Assembly (NCBI GenBank): GCA_002365175.1
Contig: DEZK01000016.1
Span: 26,063-90,062, forward strand
Reading direction: 5' to 3'
DNA from: Raskinella chloraquaticus (SeqCode)
GTDB taxonomy: Bacteria > Pseudomonadota > Alphaproteobacteria > Rhizobiales > UBA4765
DNA length: 64,000 bases
The notes below the pieces were generated by a model. It saw only the letters and a program-made list of their open reading frames with translations, was not told the DNA's origin and made no database searches. Shown here piece by piece: positions 37,098 through 47,160 of the stretch (position 1 is the stretch's first letter; each line of letters begins with the position of its first letter). The position numbers and the translations under genes are program-made.

Positions 37098-38405
37098 ATG
37101 ATCCCCCGCTATGCTCGTCCCGCCATGACAGCCATCTGGTCGCCAGAAACGCGCTTCCGTATCTGGTTTGAAATCGAGGCGCACGCGACCGATGCGCTGG
37201 CCGAGCTTGGCGTTGTGCCGAAATCCGCAGCGGCTCTCATCTGGGAGAAGGGAGACAAGGCCAGTTTCGACAGCGCCCGCATCGATGCAATCGAGCGCGA
37301 GGTGAAGCACGACGTCATCGCCTTTCTCACCCATGTGAGCGAAATCGTGGGCCCTGAAGCGCGTTTCCTGCACCAGGGCCTCACCTCATCGGACGTGCTT
37401 GATACCTGCCTTGCCGTTCAATTAAGCCGCGCTGCCGATCTTCTGCTTGCCGATCTCGACGCGCTGCTGGCCGCCCTGAAAAAGCGCGCCTATGAGCATA
37501 AATTGACCGCTTGCGTCGGTCGCTCGCATGGCATCCATGCCGAGCCAACGACGTTTGGCATCAAACTGGCAACTTACTACGCGGAATTTCAGCGTGCCCG
37601 CGCCCGGCTGGTGACGGCGCGCGCTGAAATCGCCACCTGCGCCATCTCAGGGGCGGTCGGCACGTTTGCCAATGTCGATCCGCGTGTCGAAGCCCATGTG
37701 GCAGCGAAGCTAGGCCTGGCCGTCGAGCCAGTGTCGACCCAGGTGATCCCGCGCGACCGCCATGCCGCTTTCTTCACCGCCCTTGCCGTGGTCGCTTCCT
37801 CGATTGAGCGGCTTGCCACCGAAGTGCGCCATCTCCAGCGCTCGGAAGTGCTGGAAGCGGAAGAATTCTTCGCCCCTGGCCAGAAGGGTTCATCCGCCAT
37901 GCCACACAAGCGCAATCCGGTCCTGAGTGAAAACCTCACCGGTCTTGCCCGTATGGTGCGCGCCTATGCGACGCCAGCCCTTGAGAATGTGGCGCTGTGG
38001 CATGAGCGCGATATCTCGCATTCTTCCGTCGAGCGCTATATCGGTCCCGACGCCACCATCACGCTTGATTTCGCGCTTGGCCGCGTCACCGATCTCATCG
38101 AGCGCCTGGTCGTGTACCCGCAAAACATGCAGGCCAATCTCGACCGCCTCGGCGGGCTTGTCCATTCGCAGCGCGTGCTGCTGGCGCTGACGCAGGCAGG
38201 CGCCTCGCGCGAGGACTCCTATCGCCTCGTTCAGCGCAACGCCATGCCGGTCTGGCGCGGTCAGGGCGACTTCCTGTCCCTGTTGAAGGCCGACAGCGAA
38301 GTGACTCATTTCCTGAGCGAAAAGACCATCGCGGACTGCTTCGACCTTGGCTACCATTTCAAACATGTGGATACCATTTTCGCCCGTGTCTTTGGTACGG
38401 CTTGA
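37098..38405 (+). CDS. purB: Adenylosuccinate lyase
   Basis: A 435-residue enzyme of the fumarase/aspartase superfamily that splits SAICAR and adenylosuccinate in purine synthesis. Signatures: HQGLTSSDVLDTCLAVQL, GRSHGIHAEPTTFGIKLA with the catalytic histidine, and the mobile loop GQKGSSAMPHKRNPVLSE. The start IPRYARPAMTAIWSPETRF is the alphaproteobacterial form. In operon with rpe. Confidence 0.97.
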   Translation: MIPRYARPAMTAIWSPETRFRIWFEIEAHATDALAELGVVPKSAAALIWEKGDKASFDSARIDAIEREVKHDVIAFLTHVSEIVGPEARFLHQGLTSSDVLDTCLAVQLSRAADLLLADLDALLAALKKRAYEHKLTACVGRSHGIHAEPTTFGIKLATYYAEFQRARARLVTARAEIATCAISGAVGTFANVDPRVEAHVAAKLGLAVEPVSTQVIPRDRHAAFFTALAVVASSIERLATEVRHLQRSEVLEAEEFFAPGQKGSSAMPHKRNPVLSENLTGLARMVRAYATPALENVALWHERDISHSSVERYIGPDATITLDFALGRVTDLIERLVVYPQNMQANLDRLGGLVHSQRVLLALTQAGASREDSYRLVQRNAMPVWRGQGDFLSLLKADSEVTHFLSEKTIADCFDLGYHFKHVDTIFARVFGTA

Positions 38406-38417
38406 GACACCAGCCCG

Positions 38418-39194
38418 GTGCTGACCCGCCTGGCCCTCATCGCCACCGCACACGCCGATCCTGCCGCCCGCCGGCTTGGTCTTGCAGCCGACAGCGCCGG
38501 CCTGTGGTTTCGCTCCCGCCGCTTGCGTCGGCACTGGGCGGACCATGAAAACCATTGCCATCAGGCGATCACCCGCGCCATTGCCGGGCTCACGCCAAGG
38601 CGCACCGTGCTCGTGCTGGGCTCCGGGCAATTGCGCGATATTCCCCTGGCTCTCCTGGCACACACCTTCGATAGTGTTCTGCTGGTCGACGCTGTTCACC
38701 TCTGGCCGGCTCGCCGGCAGGCCGGCCGCTTCGCCAATGTCCGATGTGTCACCAGCGATGTCACGGGCCGGCTGGCGCAGTTTGCCTTTGGTTTTGCGCC
38801 GAACCCTCCTCTCGCTACCGTTAAAGCCGATGACAGCATCGATCTGACGATCTCGGCCAATATCCTCTCCCAGCTGCCGATTGCCGCAGAGGAATGGCTG
38901 GAACGGCACGGCAGGCCACCCGCCGACATCGCGGCAATGGCTCATCAGCTGGTGGGCGAACATCTTGCAGCCCTGACCCGCCTGCCCGGTCGTGTCTGCC
39001 TTCTGAGCGACATCGAGATGCAGGAGCGTGATCGCTCGGGTACCATCCTCGCCCGCCACGATCTGCTGGCAGGCCATACCCTGCCCGCGCCCGATGACGC
39101 ATGGCTCTGGCCCGTGGCGCCGTTTGGCATGGCGCAAAAGGAGCGCGCCTATCTCCATCACTCTGTCGCCATCAGTGATTTCAAAGCGGCTTGA
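38418..39194 (+). CDS. Hypothetical protein with methyltransferase-like core
   Basis: A 258-residue protein starting at a GTG 13 bp after purB. The segment TVLVLGSGQLRDIPLALLAH with an acidic residue 21 positions further on (LLVDAVH), then DSIDLTISANILSQLP, resembles the nucleotide-binding part of SAM-dependent enzymes. Basic N-terminus, no membrane segment. Function unknown; genes of this kind beside purB are seen in related bacteria but I cannot name a family. Confidence 0.65.
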   Translation: MLTRLALIATAHADPAARRLGLAADSAGLWFRSRRLRRHWADHENHCHQAITRAIAGLTPRRTVLVLGSGQLRDIPLALLAHTFDSVLLVDAVHLWPARRQAGRFANVRCVTSDVTGRLAQFAFGFAPNPPLATVKADDSIDLTISANILSQLPIAAEEWLERHGRPPADIAAMAHQLVGEHLAALTRLPGRVCLLSDIEMQERDRSGTILARHDLLAGHTLPAPDDAWLWPVAPFGMAQKERAYLHHSVAISDFKAA

Positions 39195-39230
39195 TAGCCC
39201 GACTTCGCCCTTGCCCGATGCCGCGCCCTC

Positions 39231-39800
39231 ATGGCATGGGGCGCTATGCGCACCTCCGATATCGATATCCTCATGGTTCCCGGCTGGACCAATTCCGGCC
39301 CCGATCACTGGCAGACCCGCTGGGAGCGCAAATTGTCGACGGCGCGACGCGTTGAACAGGACGATTGGGACCGCCCGCAGCGCGAGGCGTGGATCGGGCG
39401 CGTTGTGTCGTTTGTCAGCGGCTGCACACGACCCGTGGTGCTGGTTGCCCATTCACTCGGTATCGCGGCGGTTGCCCACGCCCTGCCGCTGCTCCCTGCC
39501 GGCCACGTGGTTGGTGCCTTCATGGTGGCCCCGCCCTCGGATGATTTTATGGTCAGTGAGCCGGCAATTGCCGATTTCGCGCCCTATCCGCGATCTCCCC
39601 TGCCCATTCGCTCCATGCTGGTGGCGAGCCAGAACGACCCCGCCTGCCCGTTCATCGAGGCAACGACGCTGGCCGCCGCATGGGGCGCGCGTGTTTCAGA
39701 TGCGGGGGAAGCCGGCCACATCAACAGTGAATCGGGCCATGGTCCGTGGCCTGAGGGGCTGTTGGCGTTTGCGGGCTTTCTGAAATCGCTGTCTGCCTGA
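39231..39800 (+). CDS. RBBP9/YdeN family alpha/beta hydrolase
   Basis: A 189-residue serine hydrolase fold: ILMVPGWTNSGPDHWQTRWE at the N-terminus, nucleophile elbow VAHSLG with the catalytic serine, and AGHINSESGHGPWPEG with the histidine. These small hydrolases are common and mostly of unknown substrate. A second in-frame ATG at 39246, preceded by GGGG, is an equally plausible start. Confidence 0.85.
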   Translation: MAWGAMRTSDIDILMVPGWTNSGPDHWQTRWERKLSTARRVEQDDWDRPQREAWIGRVVSFVSGCTRPVVLVAHSLGIAAVAHALPLLPAGHVVGAFMVAPPSDDFMVSEPAIADFAPYPRSPLPIRSMLVASQNDPACPFIEATTLAAAWGARVSDAGEAGHINSESGHGPWPEGLLAFAGFLKSLSA

Positions 39801-39964
39801 CAGGCCGGTGAGGTGAGGAGCGAAAGTGACGTTGAAATCAAAATAAACAATTGATATCAAATAATTAGAACTTAATTTTATCGGAAAATCATTTGAATTA
39901 TATCGATATTGATCAACGTATATGCGTCAATTGTTATACTGAGATAACTTTGATATAAACCAGT

Positions 39965-41143
39965 ATGGACCCTGTAAGAAATCCGTTCGCGCCAGGTGCT
40001 GGCAGTCAACCTCCAGCGCTTGCAGGTCGCGATCACATCATCGCCGCCGCCGAGATCGCGCTGCAGCGCATTCTCCAAGGTCGAGCTGATAAATCGCAAA
40101 TTCTGCTTGGTCTTCGAGGGACTGGCAAAACCGTCCTGCTCAACAAGATCGAGCAGCTGGCCGAAAAATTCCATCATGTGACCTCCTTCATCGAGGCACC
40201 GGAGGATCGCCCACTTCCTCAACTTCTTTACCCGAAGATACACAGCGTATTGAGCAGGCTCTCCGTGGTTGCAAAATCACGGTCGGCAACCATCTCGGCC
40301 TTACGCGCACTGCGCAGCTTCGCTGGCACATTTAAAATCGAGTTTGGCGACGTTTCGCTTTCCGTTGATCCGGAAAGAGGCATAGCCGACAGCGGCAATA
40401 TAGAGTTTGATCTGTCTGACATTTTTCAACGCGTTGGAGTCGCTGCCAAAGATTCAGGCTTGGCCTGGACCCTGCTGATCGATGAACTTCAATACCTCAA
40501 ATCCGACGAGCTTGCGGCCCTGATCGTGGGGATGCACCGCGTCAGTCAAAAACAATTGCCCATCATATTTTTTGGCGCTGGATTACCCCAGATTGCAGCC
40601 TTGTCGGGAAACGCCAAATCTTATGCGGAAAGACTCTTCGACTTCCCGCAAATAGGCCAATTGGACCAGACTGCCGCCATCGCAGCCATTCGCCAGCCGA
40701 TCCATGAAGAAGGCGAATCCATCGAAGACAATGCTCTGTTGCTGCTCCTGGCGAAGGCGCAGGGCTATCCCTATTTTTTGCAGGAATGGGGGTATCAGAC
40801 ATGGAATACTGCGGAAAAATCCCCAATTACCTCCGCAGTCGTCGAGACGGCCTCGAGGCAAGCGCTGCGCCGGCTGGATGAGGGGTTCTTCAGGGTACGT
40901 TTCGATCGCTTGACACCCAAGGAGCGCGAATACGTCATGACTATGGCCCGCCTTGGCAAGGGGCCTTATCGTTCATCCGATGTGGCTGAGGCATTGGGCG
41001 AGCCTATTCAAGCACTCGGCCCAAGGCGCGCCAAGATCATAAAAAAAGGTATGATCTACAGCCGAGCGCACGGCGATATCGATTTTACGGTGCCGATGTT
41101 TGACGATTTCCTAAAACGTCTTGCGCAGTCGGAAGAGCGTTAA
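39965..41143 (+). CDS. AAA/STAND-like ATPase of unknown role
   Basis: A 392-residue ATP-binding protein: Walker A GLRGTGKT at residues 49-56, Walker B WTLLIDELQ at about 168-176, a sensor-like FFGAGLPQIAALSG and a C-terminal winged-helix part (RLTPKEREYVMTMARLGKG). It resembles the ATPase/ORC-like group found as single genes next to mobile elements or in abortive-infection modules. It is preceded by 160 bp of very AT-rich sequence, unlike its neighbours, which suggests acquisition into the purine region. A defence role is only a possibility. Confidence 0.75.
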   Translation: MDPVRNPFAPGAGSQPPALAGRDHIIAAAEIALQRILQGRADKSQILLGLRGTGKTVLLNKIEQLAEKFHHVTSFIEAPEDRPLPQLLYPKIHSVLSRLSVVAKSRSATISALRALRSFAGTFKIEFGDVSLSVDPERGIADSGNIEFDLSDIFQRVGVAAKDSGLAWTLLIDELQYLKSDELAALIVGMHRVSQKQLPIIFFGAGLPQIAALSGNAKSYAERLFDFPQIGQLDQTAAIAAIRQPIHEEGESIEDNALLLLLAKAQGYPYFLQEWGYQTWNTAEKSPITSAVVETASRQALRRLDEGFFRVRFDRLTPKEREYVMTMARLGKGPYRSSDVAEALGEPIQALGPRRAKIIKKGMIYSRAHGDIDFTVPMFDDFLKRLAQSEER

Positions 41144-41146
41144 GCC

Positions 41147-41470
41147 CTATTTGCCCGTTTGAATTTGCTGGATGGCGGTTACCATCAATTCGTCCATCGC
41201 ATGACGAATCTGATGATCACTCATCGTCACGTTGGCTGCCTCCAGATCCTTGCGAATCTTGCGAAAAACATCCTCGTCTCCCGCTTCCTCGAAATCAGCT
41301 TTGACGACATCCATCGCGTATTGATTCGCCGCCGCGCCGCTCAGGCCCATTTTTTCGGCAGCCCACATGCCAACCAGCTTATTGCGCCGGGCTGATGCCT
41401 TGAAACGCAATTCCTCGTCATGAGCGAATTTGTTCTCAAAGGCGTCCTTGCGATCGTCGAAGCTGTTCAC
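41147..41470 (-). CDS. F1-ATPase inhibitor, zeta subunit (DUF1476)
   Basis: A 107-residue alphaproteobacterial protein that binds F1-ATP synthase and blocks ATP hydrolysis, as shown for Paracoccus zeta. Signatures: SFDDRKDAFENKFAHDEELR, FKASARRNKLVGMWAAEKMG and a C-terminal helix. The start is set by GGAGA 7 nt upstream of a GTG at 41470; in-frame ATG at 41488 is also open. Convergent with the ATPase gene, 3 bp apart, and divergent from purC, the normal place for this gene in Hyphomicrobiales. Confidence 0.9.
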   Translation of the reverse strand: MNSFDDRKDAFENKFAHDEELRFKASARRNKLVGMWAAEKMGLSGAAANQYAMDVVKADFEEAGDEDVFRKIRKDLEAANVTMSDHQIRHAMDELMVTAIQQIQTGK

Positions 41471-41700
41471 AGTCAATTCTCCATCCATTGCGAGCGTCGC
41501 AGATGATCCTCACTTAGGCGCTCATTTCCTGCAAATCAATGTAGCAGCATCATGACGTCGTTCGAATGTCGTGTTCTTCCCTCGTTGTCGCCGCCGTCGG
41601 CTTGGTATAGGGTGATCCTTAGCGATAGGCCTCAAGGTGCATCGACAAGCGGTGCGCCCAGGGTTTTTGCTTTTGCCGCAGCCAAGGAGGCCGGCACGCA

Positions 41701-42489
41701 ATGGACTTCCTCAAACCCCGGTATATCCCCATGAATCGCCGCCGCCGCATCTACGAGGGCAAGGCCAAGATCCTTTACGAAGGCACCGAGCCCGGCACGC
41801 TGATCCAACATTTCAAGGACGACGCCACCGCATTCAACGCCAAGAAGCGCGAGGTCATCGATGGCAAGGGCGTCCTCAATAACCGCATCAGCGAGTATAT
41901 TTTCAACCAGTTGAATGGCATAGGCGTGCCAACCCATTTCCTGCGCCGCATCAATATGCGCGAGCAGCTGATCCGCGAAGTCGAGATCATCCCGCTCGAA
42001 GTCGTGGTGCGCAACGTCGCCGCCGGCTCACTGGTGACGCGGCTCGGGCTGGAAGAAGGCAAGCAATTGCCGCGCTCCATCATCGAGTTCTACCACAAGA
42101 GCGATGCGCTGGGGGACCCGCTGGTCACCGAGGAGCACATCACCGCCTTTGGCTGGGCCAATCCCCAGGAAATCGATGACATCATGGCGCTTGCCATCCG
42201 CATCAATGATTTCCTCACGGGTCTTTTCCTGGGTGCCGGCATCCGTCTCATTGATTTCAAGCTCGAATTCGGCCGCCTGTGGGAAGGCGACATGATGCGC
42301 ATCGTGCTTGCCGACGAGGTGTCGCCTGATACCTGCCGTCTGTGGGATACGCGCACCGGCGACAAGATGGACAAGGATCGCTTCCGCAAGGACCTCGGTG
42401 GCCTCGTTGAAGCCTACACGGAAGTCGCCCGCCGCCTCGGCGTACTGGGCGAAAACGAGCGCCCGAGCGGCCCGGTTCTGGTACAATAA
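41701..42489 (+). CDS. purC: SAICAR synthetase
   Basis: Phosphoribosylaminoimidazole-succinocarboxamide synthase, 262 residues, which condenses CAIR with aspartate in purine synthesis. Signatures: [40 protein letters not shown] and [17 protein letters not shown] lies 10 nt before the ATG at 41701; many homologues start at the internal ATG at 41731 ([13 protein letters not shown]), so the first 10 residues are uncertain. First gene of the purC-purS-purQ-purL cluster. Confidence 0.95.
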   Translation: MDFLKPRYIPMNRRRRIYEGKAKILYEGTEPGTLIQHFKDDATAFNAKKREVIDGKGVLNNRISEYIFNQLNGIGVPTHFLRRINMREQLIREVEIIPLEVVVRNVAAGSLVTRLGLEEGKQLPRSIIEFYHKSDALGDPLVTEEHITAFGWANPQEIDDIMALAIRINDFLTGLFLGAGIRLIDFKLEFGRLWEGDMMRIVLADEVSPDTCRLWDTRTGDKMDKDRFRKDLGGLVEAYTEVARRLGVLGENERPSGPVLVQ

Positions 42490-42650
42490 TCATCCCGAAG
42501 CCGCCCCTCCGGCGCTAGCCGTTGCCGTCTACGCTCTGCAAACGTGGCAACGCAGTACCAGCGGGGGACAGAGTCTGTCCGATGATTGCGCCTTTGCCTG
42601 ACTCCGCCTAACAACAGGGACGTTTTAAAAAAATTCTCGGAGCTGGATGC

Positions 42651-42893
42651 ATGAAAGCGCGCGTGACCGTCACCTTGAAAACCGGCGTCCTCGATCCCCA
42701 GGGCAAGGCGATCGAGGGGGCGTTGGCCTCCCTGGGCTTTGATGGCGTAAGCGGGGTGCGTCAGGGCAAGATCTTCGATATCGAACTTGCCGGTGCGGAC
42801 GAAGCGACCACACGCTCCGCCATCGAAGCGATGTGCGAGAAGCTTCTCGCCAACACCGTGATCGAAACCTACCATATCGACGCGGTGGCATGA
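42651..42893 (+). CDS. purS: FGAM synthase subunit PurS
   Basis: An 80-residue subunit that bridges PurQ and PurL in the three-part formylglycinamidine ribonucleotide synthase. Signatures: KARVTVTLKTGVLDPQGKAI and GFDGVSGVRQGKIFDIELAG. Its stop overlaps the start of a small exported-protein gene (ATGATGATGA), then purQ and purL follow. The 160-bp gap before purS contains no gene. Confidence 0.95.
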   Translation: MKARVTVTLKTGVLDPQGKAIEGALASLGFDGVSGVRQGKIFDIELAGADEATTRSAIEAMCEKLLANTVIETYHIDAVA

Positions 42894-43420
42894 TGATGAG
42901 ATTGATGTCGTCCGCCCTCATTGCGATGTGTGCGTTGATGGCCGTGCCTGTGGCAACGGTCAGGGCGCAGGAGGCAAGTTTCAAGGTTGAAAATCCCGAC
43001 AGGCGCCTGTGGCGCCTGCGCAATGAAGATGACCTCTTCCGCCGCGAAACCAATTTCCAGTGCGTGCACTCGCTCTGCCCGGCGGCAACCAGCCTGCTGA
43101 TCACCGAAGCGAAAGGCCCGGCGAAACGTCCGAGCAAAGCCGAATTGCAGACCATCGCCAACCGCGATGTGCCGGCGGCTCTGGCCAAAAGCGGCCAACC
43201 GCTTGACCAGCCCAAGATCGCCCAGACCACCATCAAGGGCTGGCCGGCGCTGCGCGGCACTTATGCGATTGCCGCCGGCGACAAGCAGATCGGTATTGCC
43301 TTCGCGCAGATCCATCTGGACGGTGCGGTCGTTTTGCTGCGCGCGACATCAGGTGACCGCTCTTTTGCACCACGCGCGCTTGACGCCTTCCTGGAAAATC
43401 TGACGTTGCGCGCGCCTTGA
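42890..43420 (+). CDS. Small exported protein of unknown function
   Basis: A 176-residue protein with a signal peptide ([22 protein letters not shown], cleaved near residue 26). The mature part has two cysteines (FQCVHSLCP) and the strands LLITEAKGP and [18 protein letters not shown]. No family recognised. It overlaps the purS stop and precedes purQ by 31 bp, so it is co-transcribed with purine genes although nothing in it suggests a purine role. Three consecutive ATGs make the exact start uncertain. Confidence 0.8.
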   Translation: MMMRLMSSALIAMCALMAVPVATVRAQEASFKVENPDRRLWRLRNEDDLFRRETNFQCVHSLCPAATSLLITEAKGPAKRPSKAELQTIANRDVPAALAKSGQPLDQPKIAQTTIKGWPALRGTYAIAAGDKQIGIAFAQIHLDGAVVLLRATSGDRSFAPRALDAFLENLTLRAP

Positions 43421-43451
43421 TCGCGCTTTCACTCCTAGCCGGCCTTGTGAC

Positions 43452-44153
43452 ATGAAAACCAGCATTATCGTTTTTCCCGGATCGAACCGTGATCGAGACC
43501 TGGGTCGTGCTTTCCGCCGGACCAATGGCGACGAGCCCGCCTATGTCTGGCATGATGAGAGCGAGTTGCCAGCCGGCACTGATGTCGTCGCCCTGCCCGG
43601 TGGCTTTTCCTATGGCGATTATCTGCGCTGCGGGGCGATCGCTGCCCGCTCGCCGGTGATGCGGGCGGTGGCGGCCCACGCCAAACGCGGCGGCTTTGTC
43701 ATCGGCATCTGCAACGGCTTCCAGATTTTGTGCGAAAGCGGCCTCCTGCCCGGCGTCCTCATGCGCAATGAACGGCTGAAATTCCTGTGCCGTACCGTGA
43801 CCCTGAAGGTTGAGAACGCTGAAACACCCTTTACCCGTGGCTACGGCGCCGGCGCTCTGCTGCGGATGCCGCTCGCCCATGGCGAGGGCAATTATCAGGC
43901 TGACGCCAGAACGCTGACGAAGCTGGAAAAGAATGGCCAGGTCGTGTTTCGCTACGTCGATGAGGCCGGCGCCGCGAGCGATAGCGCCAACATCAACGGT
44001 GCCGCCCGCTCGATTGCCGGCATCGTCAATGACAAGGGCAATGTACTGGGCATGATGCCTCATCCTGAAAACGCAATTGAACCCCTGCAAGGGTCGAGCG
44101 ATGGGGCGGGCCTTTTCCGCTCGCTGGCGCTGACCCTGGAAAAGGTCGCCTGA
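43452..44153 (+). CDS. purQ: FGAM synthase glutaminase subunit PurQ
   Basis: A 233-residue class I glutamine amidotransferase supplying ammonia to PurL. Signatures: [20 protein letters not shown], the nucleophile loop GICNGFQIL and the histidine/glutamate pair in [18 protein letters not shown]. Five bases separate it from purL. Confidence 0.97.
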   Translation: MKTSIIVFPGSNRDRDLGRAFRRTNGDEPAYVWHDESELPAGTDVVALPGGFSYGDYLRCGAIAARSPVMRAVAAHAKRGGFVIGICNGFQILCESGLLPGVLMRNERLKFLCRTVTLKVENAETPFTRGYGAGALLRMPLAHGEGNYQADARTLTKLEKNGQVVFRYVDEAGAASDSANINGAARSIAGIVNDKGNVLGMMPHPENAIEPLQGSSDGAGLFRSLALTLEKVA

Positions 44154-44158
44154 CATCC

Positions 44159-46384
44159 ATGTTTGACAACAACCCTGAAATCACCCCTGAACTGATCGCC
44201 GCGCACGGCTTGAAGAGCGACGAATATGAGCGCTTCGCTGCCCTCATCGCCCGCACGCCGACGCTGACCGAGCTTGGCATCGTTTCGGCCATGTGGAACG
44301 AGCACTGCTCGTACAAATCCTCACGCATCCATCTGCGCAACCTGCCGACAAAGGCGCCCCACGTCATTCAAGGCCCCGGCGAGAATGCCGGCGTCATCGA
44401 TATCGGCGATGGCGATGCAGCAATCTTCAAGATGGAAAGCCACAATCACCCCTCCTATATCGAGCCCTATCAGGGAGCAGCGACCGGGGTCGGCGGCATT
44501 CTGCGCGATGTCTTCACCATGGGCGCGCGGCCGATCGCCGCCATGAACGCGCTGCGCTTTGGCGCGCCCGATCACCTCAAAACCCGCCACCTCGTTGCCG
44601 GTGTCGTTGCCGGCATCGGCGGTTATGGCAATTCCTTCGGTGTGCCGACGGTGGGCGGCGAGGTCAATTTCCACAAAAGCTATGACGGTAACTGCCTCGT
44701 CAACGCATTCGCGCTTGGAATCGCGCGAACGGACGCCATCTTTTATGCCAAGGCAACTGCGCCCGGCCTGCCGATTGTTTATCTCGGCTCGAAGACAGGC
44801 CGCGACGGCATCCACGGCGCCACCATGGCATCGGCTGAGTTCGACGATAAATCCGACGAAAAACGTCCAACCGTCCAGGTTGGCGACCCGTTTGCTGAAA
44901 AATGCCTGCTGGAGGCCTGTCTTGAGATCATGGCGGCCGACGCCGTCATCGCCATTCAGGACATGGGCGCTGCCGGCCTCACCTGCTCGGCGGTCGAGAT
45001 GGGTGCGAAGGGCGATCTTGGAATCGAACTTGATCTTGACCAGGTGCCCTGCCGCGAAACGGGGATGACAGCCTACGAGATGATGCTGTCGGAAAGTCAG
45101 GAGCGCATGCTCCTCGTACTGAAGCCCGACAAGGAAGAAACCGCTCGCGCCATCTTCACCAAATGGGGGCTCGATTTCGCCATCATCGGCCACACCACGG
45201 ATGATCTGCGCTTCCGCGTCCTGCACCACGGCGCGGTGATGGCCGATCTGCCGATCAAGGAACTGGGTGATGAGGCCCCGCTCTATAACCGCCCCTATGT
45301 GCCGACCAGGCGCCAGGCCGTGGTGCGGCCCGAAGACGTACCAGCGCCCGCTTCACTGGGCGAGGCGCTGATGACACTTCTCGCCAGCCCCGATCTTTGT
45401 TCGCGGCGCTGGGTGGCCGAGCAATATGACAGCGTCATCCTCGGCAATACCCTTGCCGGCCCCGGCGGGGATGCCGCCATCATCCGCGTTGGCGAAGGCC
45501 CGAAGGCATTGGCACTCACCTGCGACGTGACGCCGCGCTACTGCCAGGCCGATCCGCTTTATGGCGGACGTCAGGCGGTGGCGGAAGCCTGGCGCAATCT
45601 GACGGCGGTTGGCGCCACCCCGCTGGCGATCACCGATAATCTCAATTTCGGTTCGCCCGAACGCCCTGAGATCATGGGGCAGCTGGTTGCTGCCATCCGC
45701 GGCATCGGCGATGCCTGCCGCATTCTCGACTTCCCGGTCGTCTCCGGCAATGTCTCGCTTTATAACGAGACCAATGGTCAGGCGATCATGCCAACGCCCA
45801 CCATCGGCGGCGTCGGTCTGCTGCCTGACCTGTCCCGACGCGCCGGCATTGCCTTCAACCGCGAGGGCGACACCCTGCTTCTCATCGGGGAGACGGTCGG
45901 CTGGCTTGGCCAGTCGCTTTACCTGCGTGAGATTTGCGCTCGCGAGGAAGGCTCACCCCCGCCGCCCCATCTCCATACCGAGAAGCGTAATGGCGACTTC
46001 GTGCGTGACCTGATCCGCGCCGGAGAAGTGACTGTCTGTCATGATCTTTCCGATGGCGGCTTGCTGATCGCCCTGGCTGAAATGGCGATTGCCGGCGGGA
46101 TCGGCGCTGCAATTGATGCCCGCCCGCACGGCGCGCCCCCTCATGCCGTCTTCTTCGGCGAGGACCAGGCGCGCTACGTCATTGCTGTCGATAGCAACGC
46201 TACTGCCGACATCATCGCCAGGGGCCGCGACCTCGGGGTCGCGGTTGCGCGTATCGGCACCACCGGCGGTGAGGAATTGACCATTCTCGACGAGCCACCC
46301 ATAAAGGTAGCGGCGCTGAAGGCTGCTCATGAGGGTTGGTTTCCCGCCTTCATGACACCATCCGCCATCACGCAGGAGAGCTAG
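44159..46384 (+). CDS. purL: FGAM synthase large subunit PurL
   Basis: A 741-residue ATP-dependent subunit converting FGAR to FGAM in complex with PurQ and PurS. Signatures: [19 protein letters not shown] segment near residue 38, [40 protein letters not shown] and the second-half repeat [16 protein letters not shown]. Length fits the small PurL of Gram-positive and alphaproteobacterial type rather than the 1290-residue fused enzyme. bolA follows directly. Confidence 0.97.
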   Translation: MFDNNPEITPELIAAHGLKSDEYERFAALIARTPTLTELGIVSAMWNEHCSYKSSRIHLRNLPTKAPHVIQGPGENAGVIDIGDGDAAIFKMESHNHPSYIEPYQGAATGVGGILRDVFTMGARPIAAMNALRFGAPDHLKTRHLVAGVVAGIGGYGNSFGVPTVGGEVNFHKSYDGNCLVNAFALGIARTDAIFYAKATAPGLPIVYLGSKTGRDGIHGATMASAEFDDKSDEKRPTVQVGDPFAEKCLLEACLEIMAADAVIAIQDMGAAGLTCSAVEMGAKGDLGIELDLDQVPCRETGMTAYEMMLSESQERMLLVLKPDKEETARAIFTKWGLDFAIIGHTTDDLRFRVLHHGAVMADLPIKELGDEAPLYNRPYVPTRRQAVVRPEDVPAPASLGEALMTLLASPDLCSRRWVAEQYDSVILGNTLAGPGGDAAIIRVGEGPKALALTCDVTPRYCQADPLYGGRQAVAEAWRNLTAVGATPLAITDNLNFGSPERPEIMGQLVAAIRGIGDACRILDFPVVSGNVSLYNETNGQAIMPTPTIGGVGLLPDLSRRAGIAFNREGDTLLLIGETVGWLGQSLYLREICAREEGSPPPPHLHTEKRNGDFVRDLIRAGEVTVCHDLSDGGLLIALAEMAIAGGIGAAIDARPHGAPPHAVFFGEDQARYVIAVDSNATADIIARGRDLGVAVARIGTTGGEELTILDEPPIKVAALKAAHEGWFPAFMTPSAITQES

Positions 46385-46386
46385 CC

Positions 46387-46620
46387 ATGGCAATGCGTTC
46401 GGAAGATATTCAGGCGCTCCTCCGTGACGCCTTTCCTGATGCCAATGTCGAGATCCGCGATCTTGCCGGCGATGGTGACCATTATGCCGCGACCGTCATT
46501 GCTGAAGCCTTCCGCGGCAAATCGCGTGTAGAGCAGCATCAAATGGTGTATGCAGCTCTCAAGGGGAGGATGGGCGGCGAGCTTCATGCGCTCGCTCTCA
46601 CCACCTCCCCGCCAGCCTGA
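46387..46620 (+). CDS. BolA/IbaG family protein
   Basis: A 77-residue BolA-like protein: SEDIQALLRDAFPDANVEI, AATVIAEAFRGKSRVEQHQM and MGGELHALAL. BolA-like proteins partner with monothiol glutaredoxins to bind a bridging 2Fe-2S cluster, and the grxD-type gene is directly downstream. Start at the ATG 2 bp after the purL stop. Confidence 0.93.
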   Translation: MAMRSEDIQALLRDAFPDANVEIRDLAGDGDHYAATVIAEAFRGKSRVEQHQMVYAALKGRMGGELHALALTTSPPA

Positions 46621-46664
46621 ACCTTGACTTCACCGAGGGCCTTGACCCCTTCGAGGAGATGAAA

Positions 46665-46997
46665 ATGACCGATATCCACGCCCAGATCGACCAGGAAGTG
46701 AAATCGACCCCCGTCGTGCTTTACATGAAAGGCACGCCGCAAATGCCGATGTGCGGCTTCTCCAGCCAGGTCGCCTTCATCCTCGACAAGCTCGGCATCG
46801 ATTACAAGGGCGTCAACGTTTTGGCCGATCAGGGCATTCGCGAAGGCATCAAGGCTTACGCCAACTGGCCGACCATCCCGCAGCTTTACGTCAAGGGCGA
46901 ATTCATCGGCGGCTGCGACATCGTCCGCGAGATGTATCAGTCGGGCGAGCTGAAGCAATTGCTGGCTGAAAAAGGCGTCATCACCGAAGCTGCCTGA
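46665..46997 (+). CDS. grxD: Monothiol glutaredoxin, GrxD type
   Basis: A 110-residue CGFS-type glutaredoxin (KGTPQMPMCGFSSQ) that assembles or transfers 2Fe-2S clusters with BolA partners. NWPTIPQLYVKGEFIGGCDI is the glutathione-binding half. GAGGAG 6 nt before the ATG at 46665 decides the start over the ATG at 46659. Last gene before a bidirectional terminator and the island border. Confidence 0.96.
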   Translation: MTDIHAQIDQEVKSTPVVLYMKGTPQMPMCGFSSQVAFILDKLGIDYKGVNVLADQGIREGIKAYANWPTIPQLYVKGEFIGGCDIVREMYQSGELKQLLAEKGVITEAA

Positions 46998-47016
46998 CGA
47001 CAGCCCCCTGTGAATG

Positions 47017-47042
47017 AAAACGGCCCCAACCGGGGCCGTTTT
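47017..47042. terminator. Symmetrical Rho-independent terminator
   Basis: AAAACGGCCCC-AACC-GGGGCCGTTTT: a GC-rich stem flanked by A and T runs, so it works in both directions. It ends grxD on the plus strand and, before the island arrived, would have ended rpsD on the minus strand. Confidence 0.9.
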
Positions 47043-47070
47043 GCGTTGCAGGTGTAGCGCAGACAATATC

Positions 47071-47089
47071 AGCGCGAATAGTATTCGAC
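47071..47089 (-). other. attL candidate: orphan 3' end of rpsD
   Basis: AGCGCGAATAGTATTCGAC matches 16 of 19 bases of AGCGCGAGTAGAACTCGAC at 59995-60013, the last codons of rpsD. On the minus strand this orphan reads VEYYSR and then a TGA (47072-47070), against VEFYSR and TAG in the complete gene. It has the orientation expected if an element integrated in the 3' end of rpsD and supplied a replacement end. The 7-bp block AGCGCGA is identical in both. Confidence 0.75.
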
Positions 47090-47137
47090 TGCGAAAATAA
47101 TGCAATAAAATCAATGCATTACAGAAGATAATTTTTG

Positions 47138-47157
47138 CGTGTGTATCATCTGTGTAA
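47138..47157 (+). repeat. TGTGTA double repeat at the left island end
   Basis: CGTGTGTATCATCTGTGTAA differs at two positions from CGTGTGTAGCGTCTGTGTAA at 59812-59831 at the other end of the island, in the same orientation. Likely recombinase or excision-factor binding sites, 49 bp inside the orphan rpsD end. Function is inference. Confidence 0.65.
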
Positions 47158-47160
47158 TAG

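Noticed and set aside
37890..39452. Minus-strand frame of 520 codons opposite purB and its neighbours
   Set aside because: Antisense to purB, the hypothetical gene and the hydrolase, each supported by motifs; no recognisable domain on this strand.
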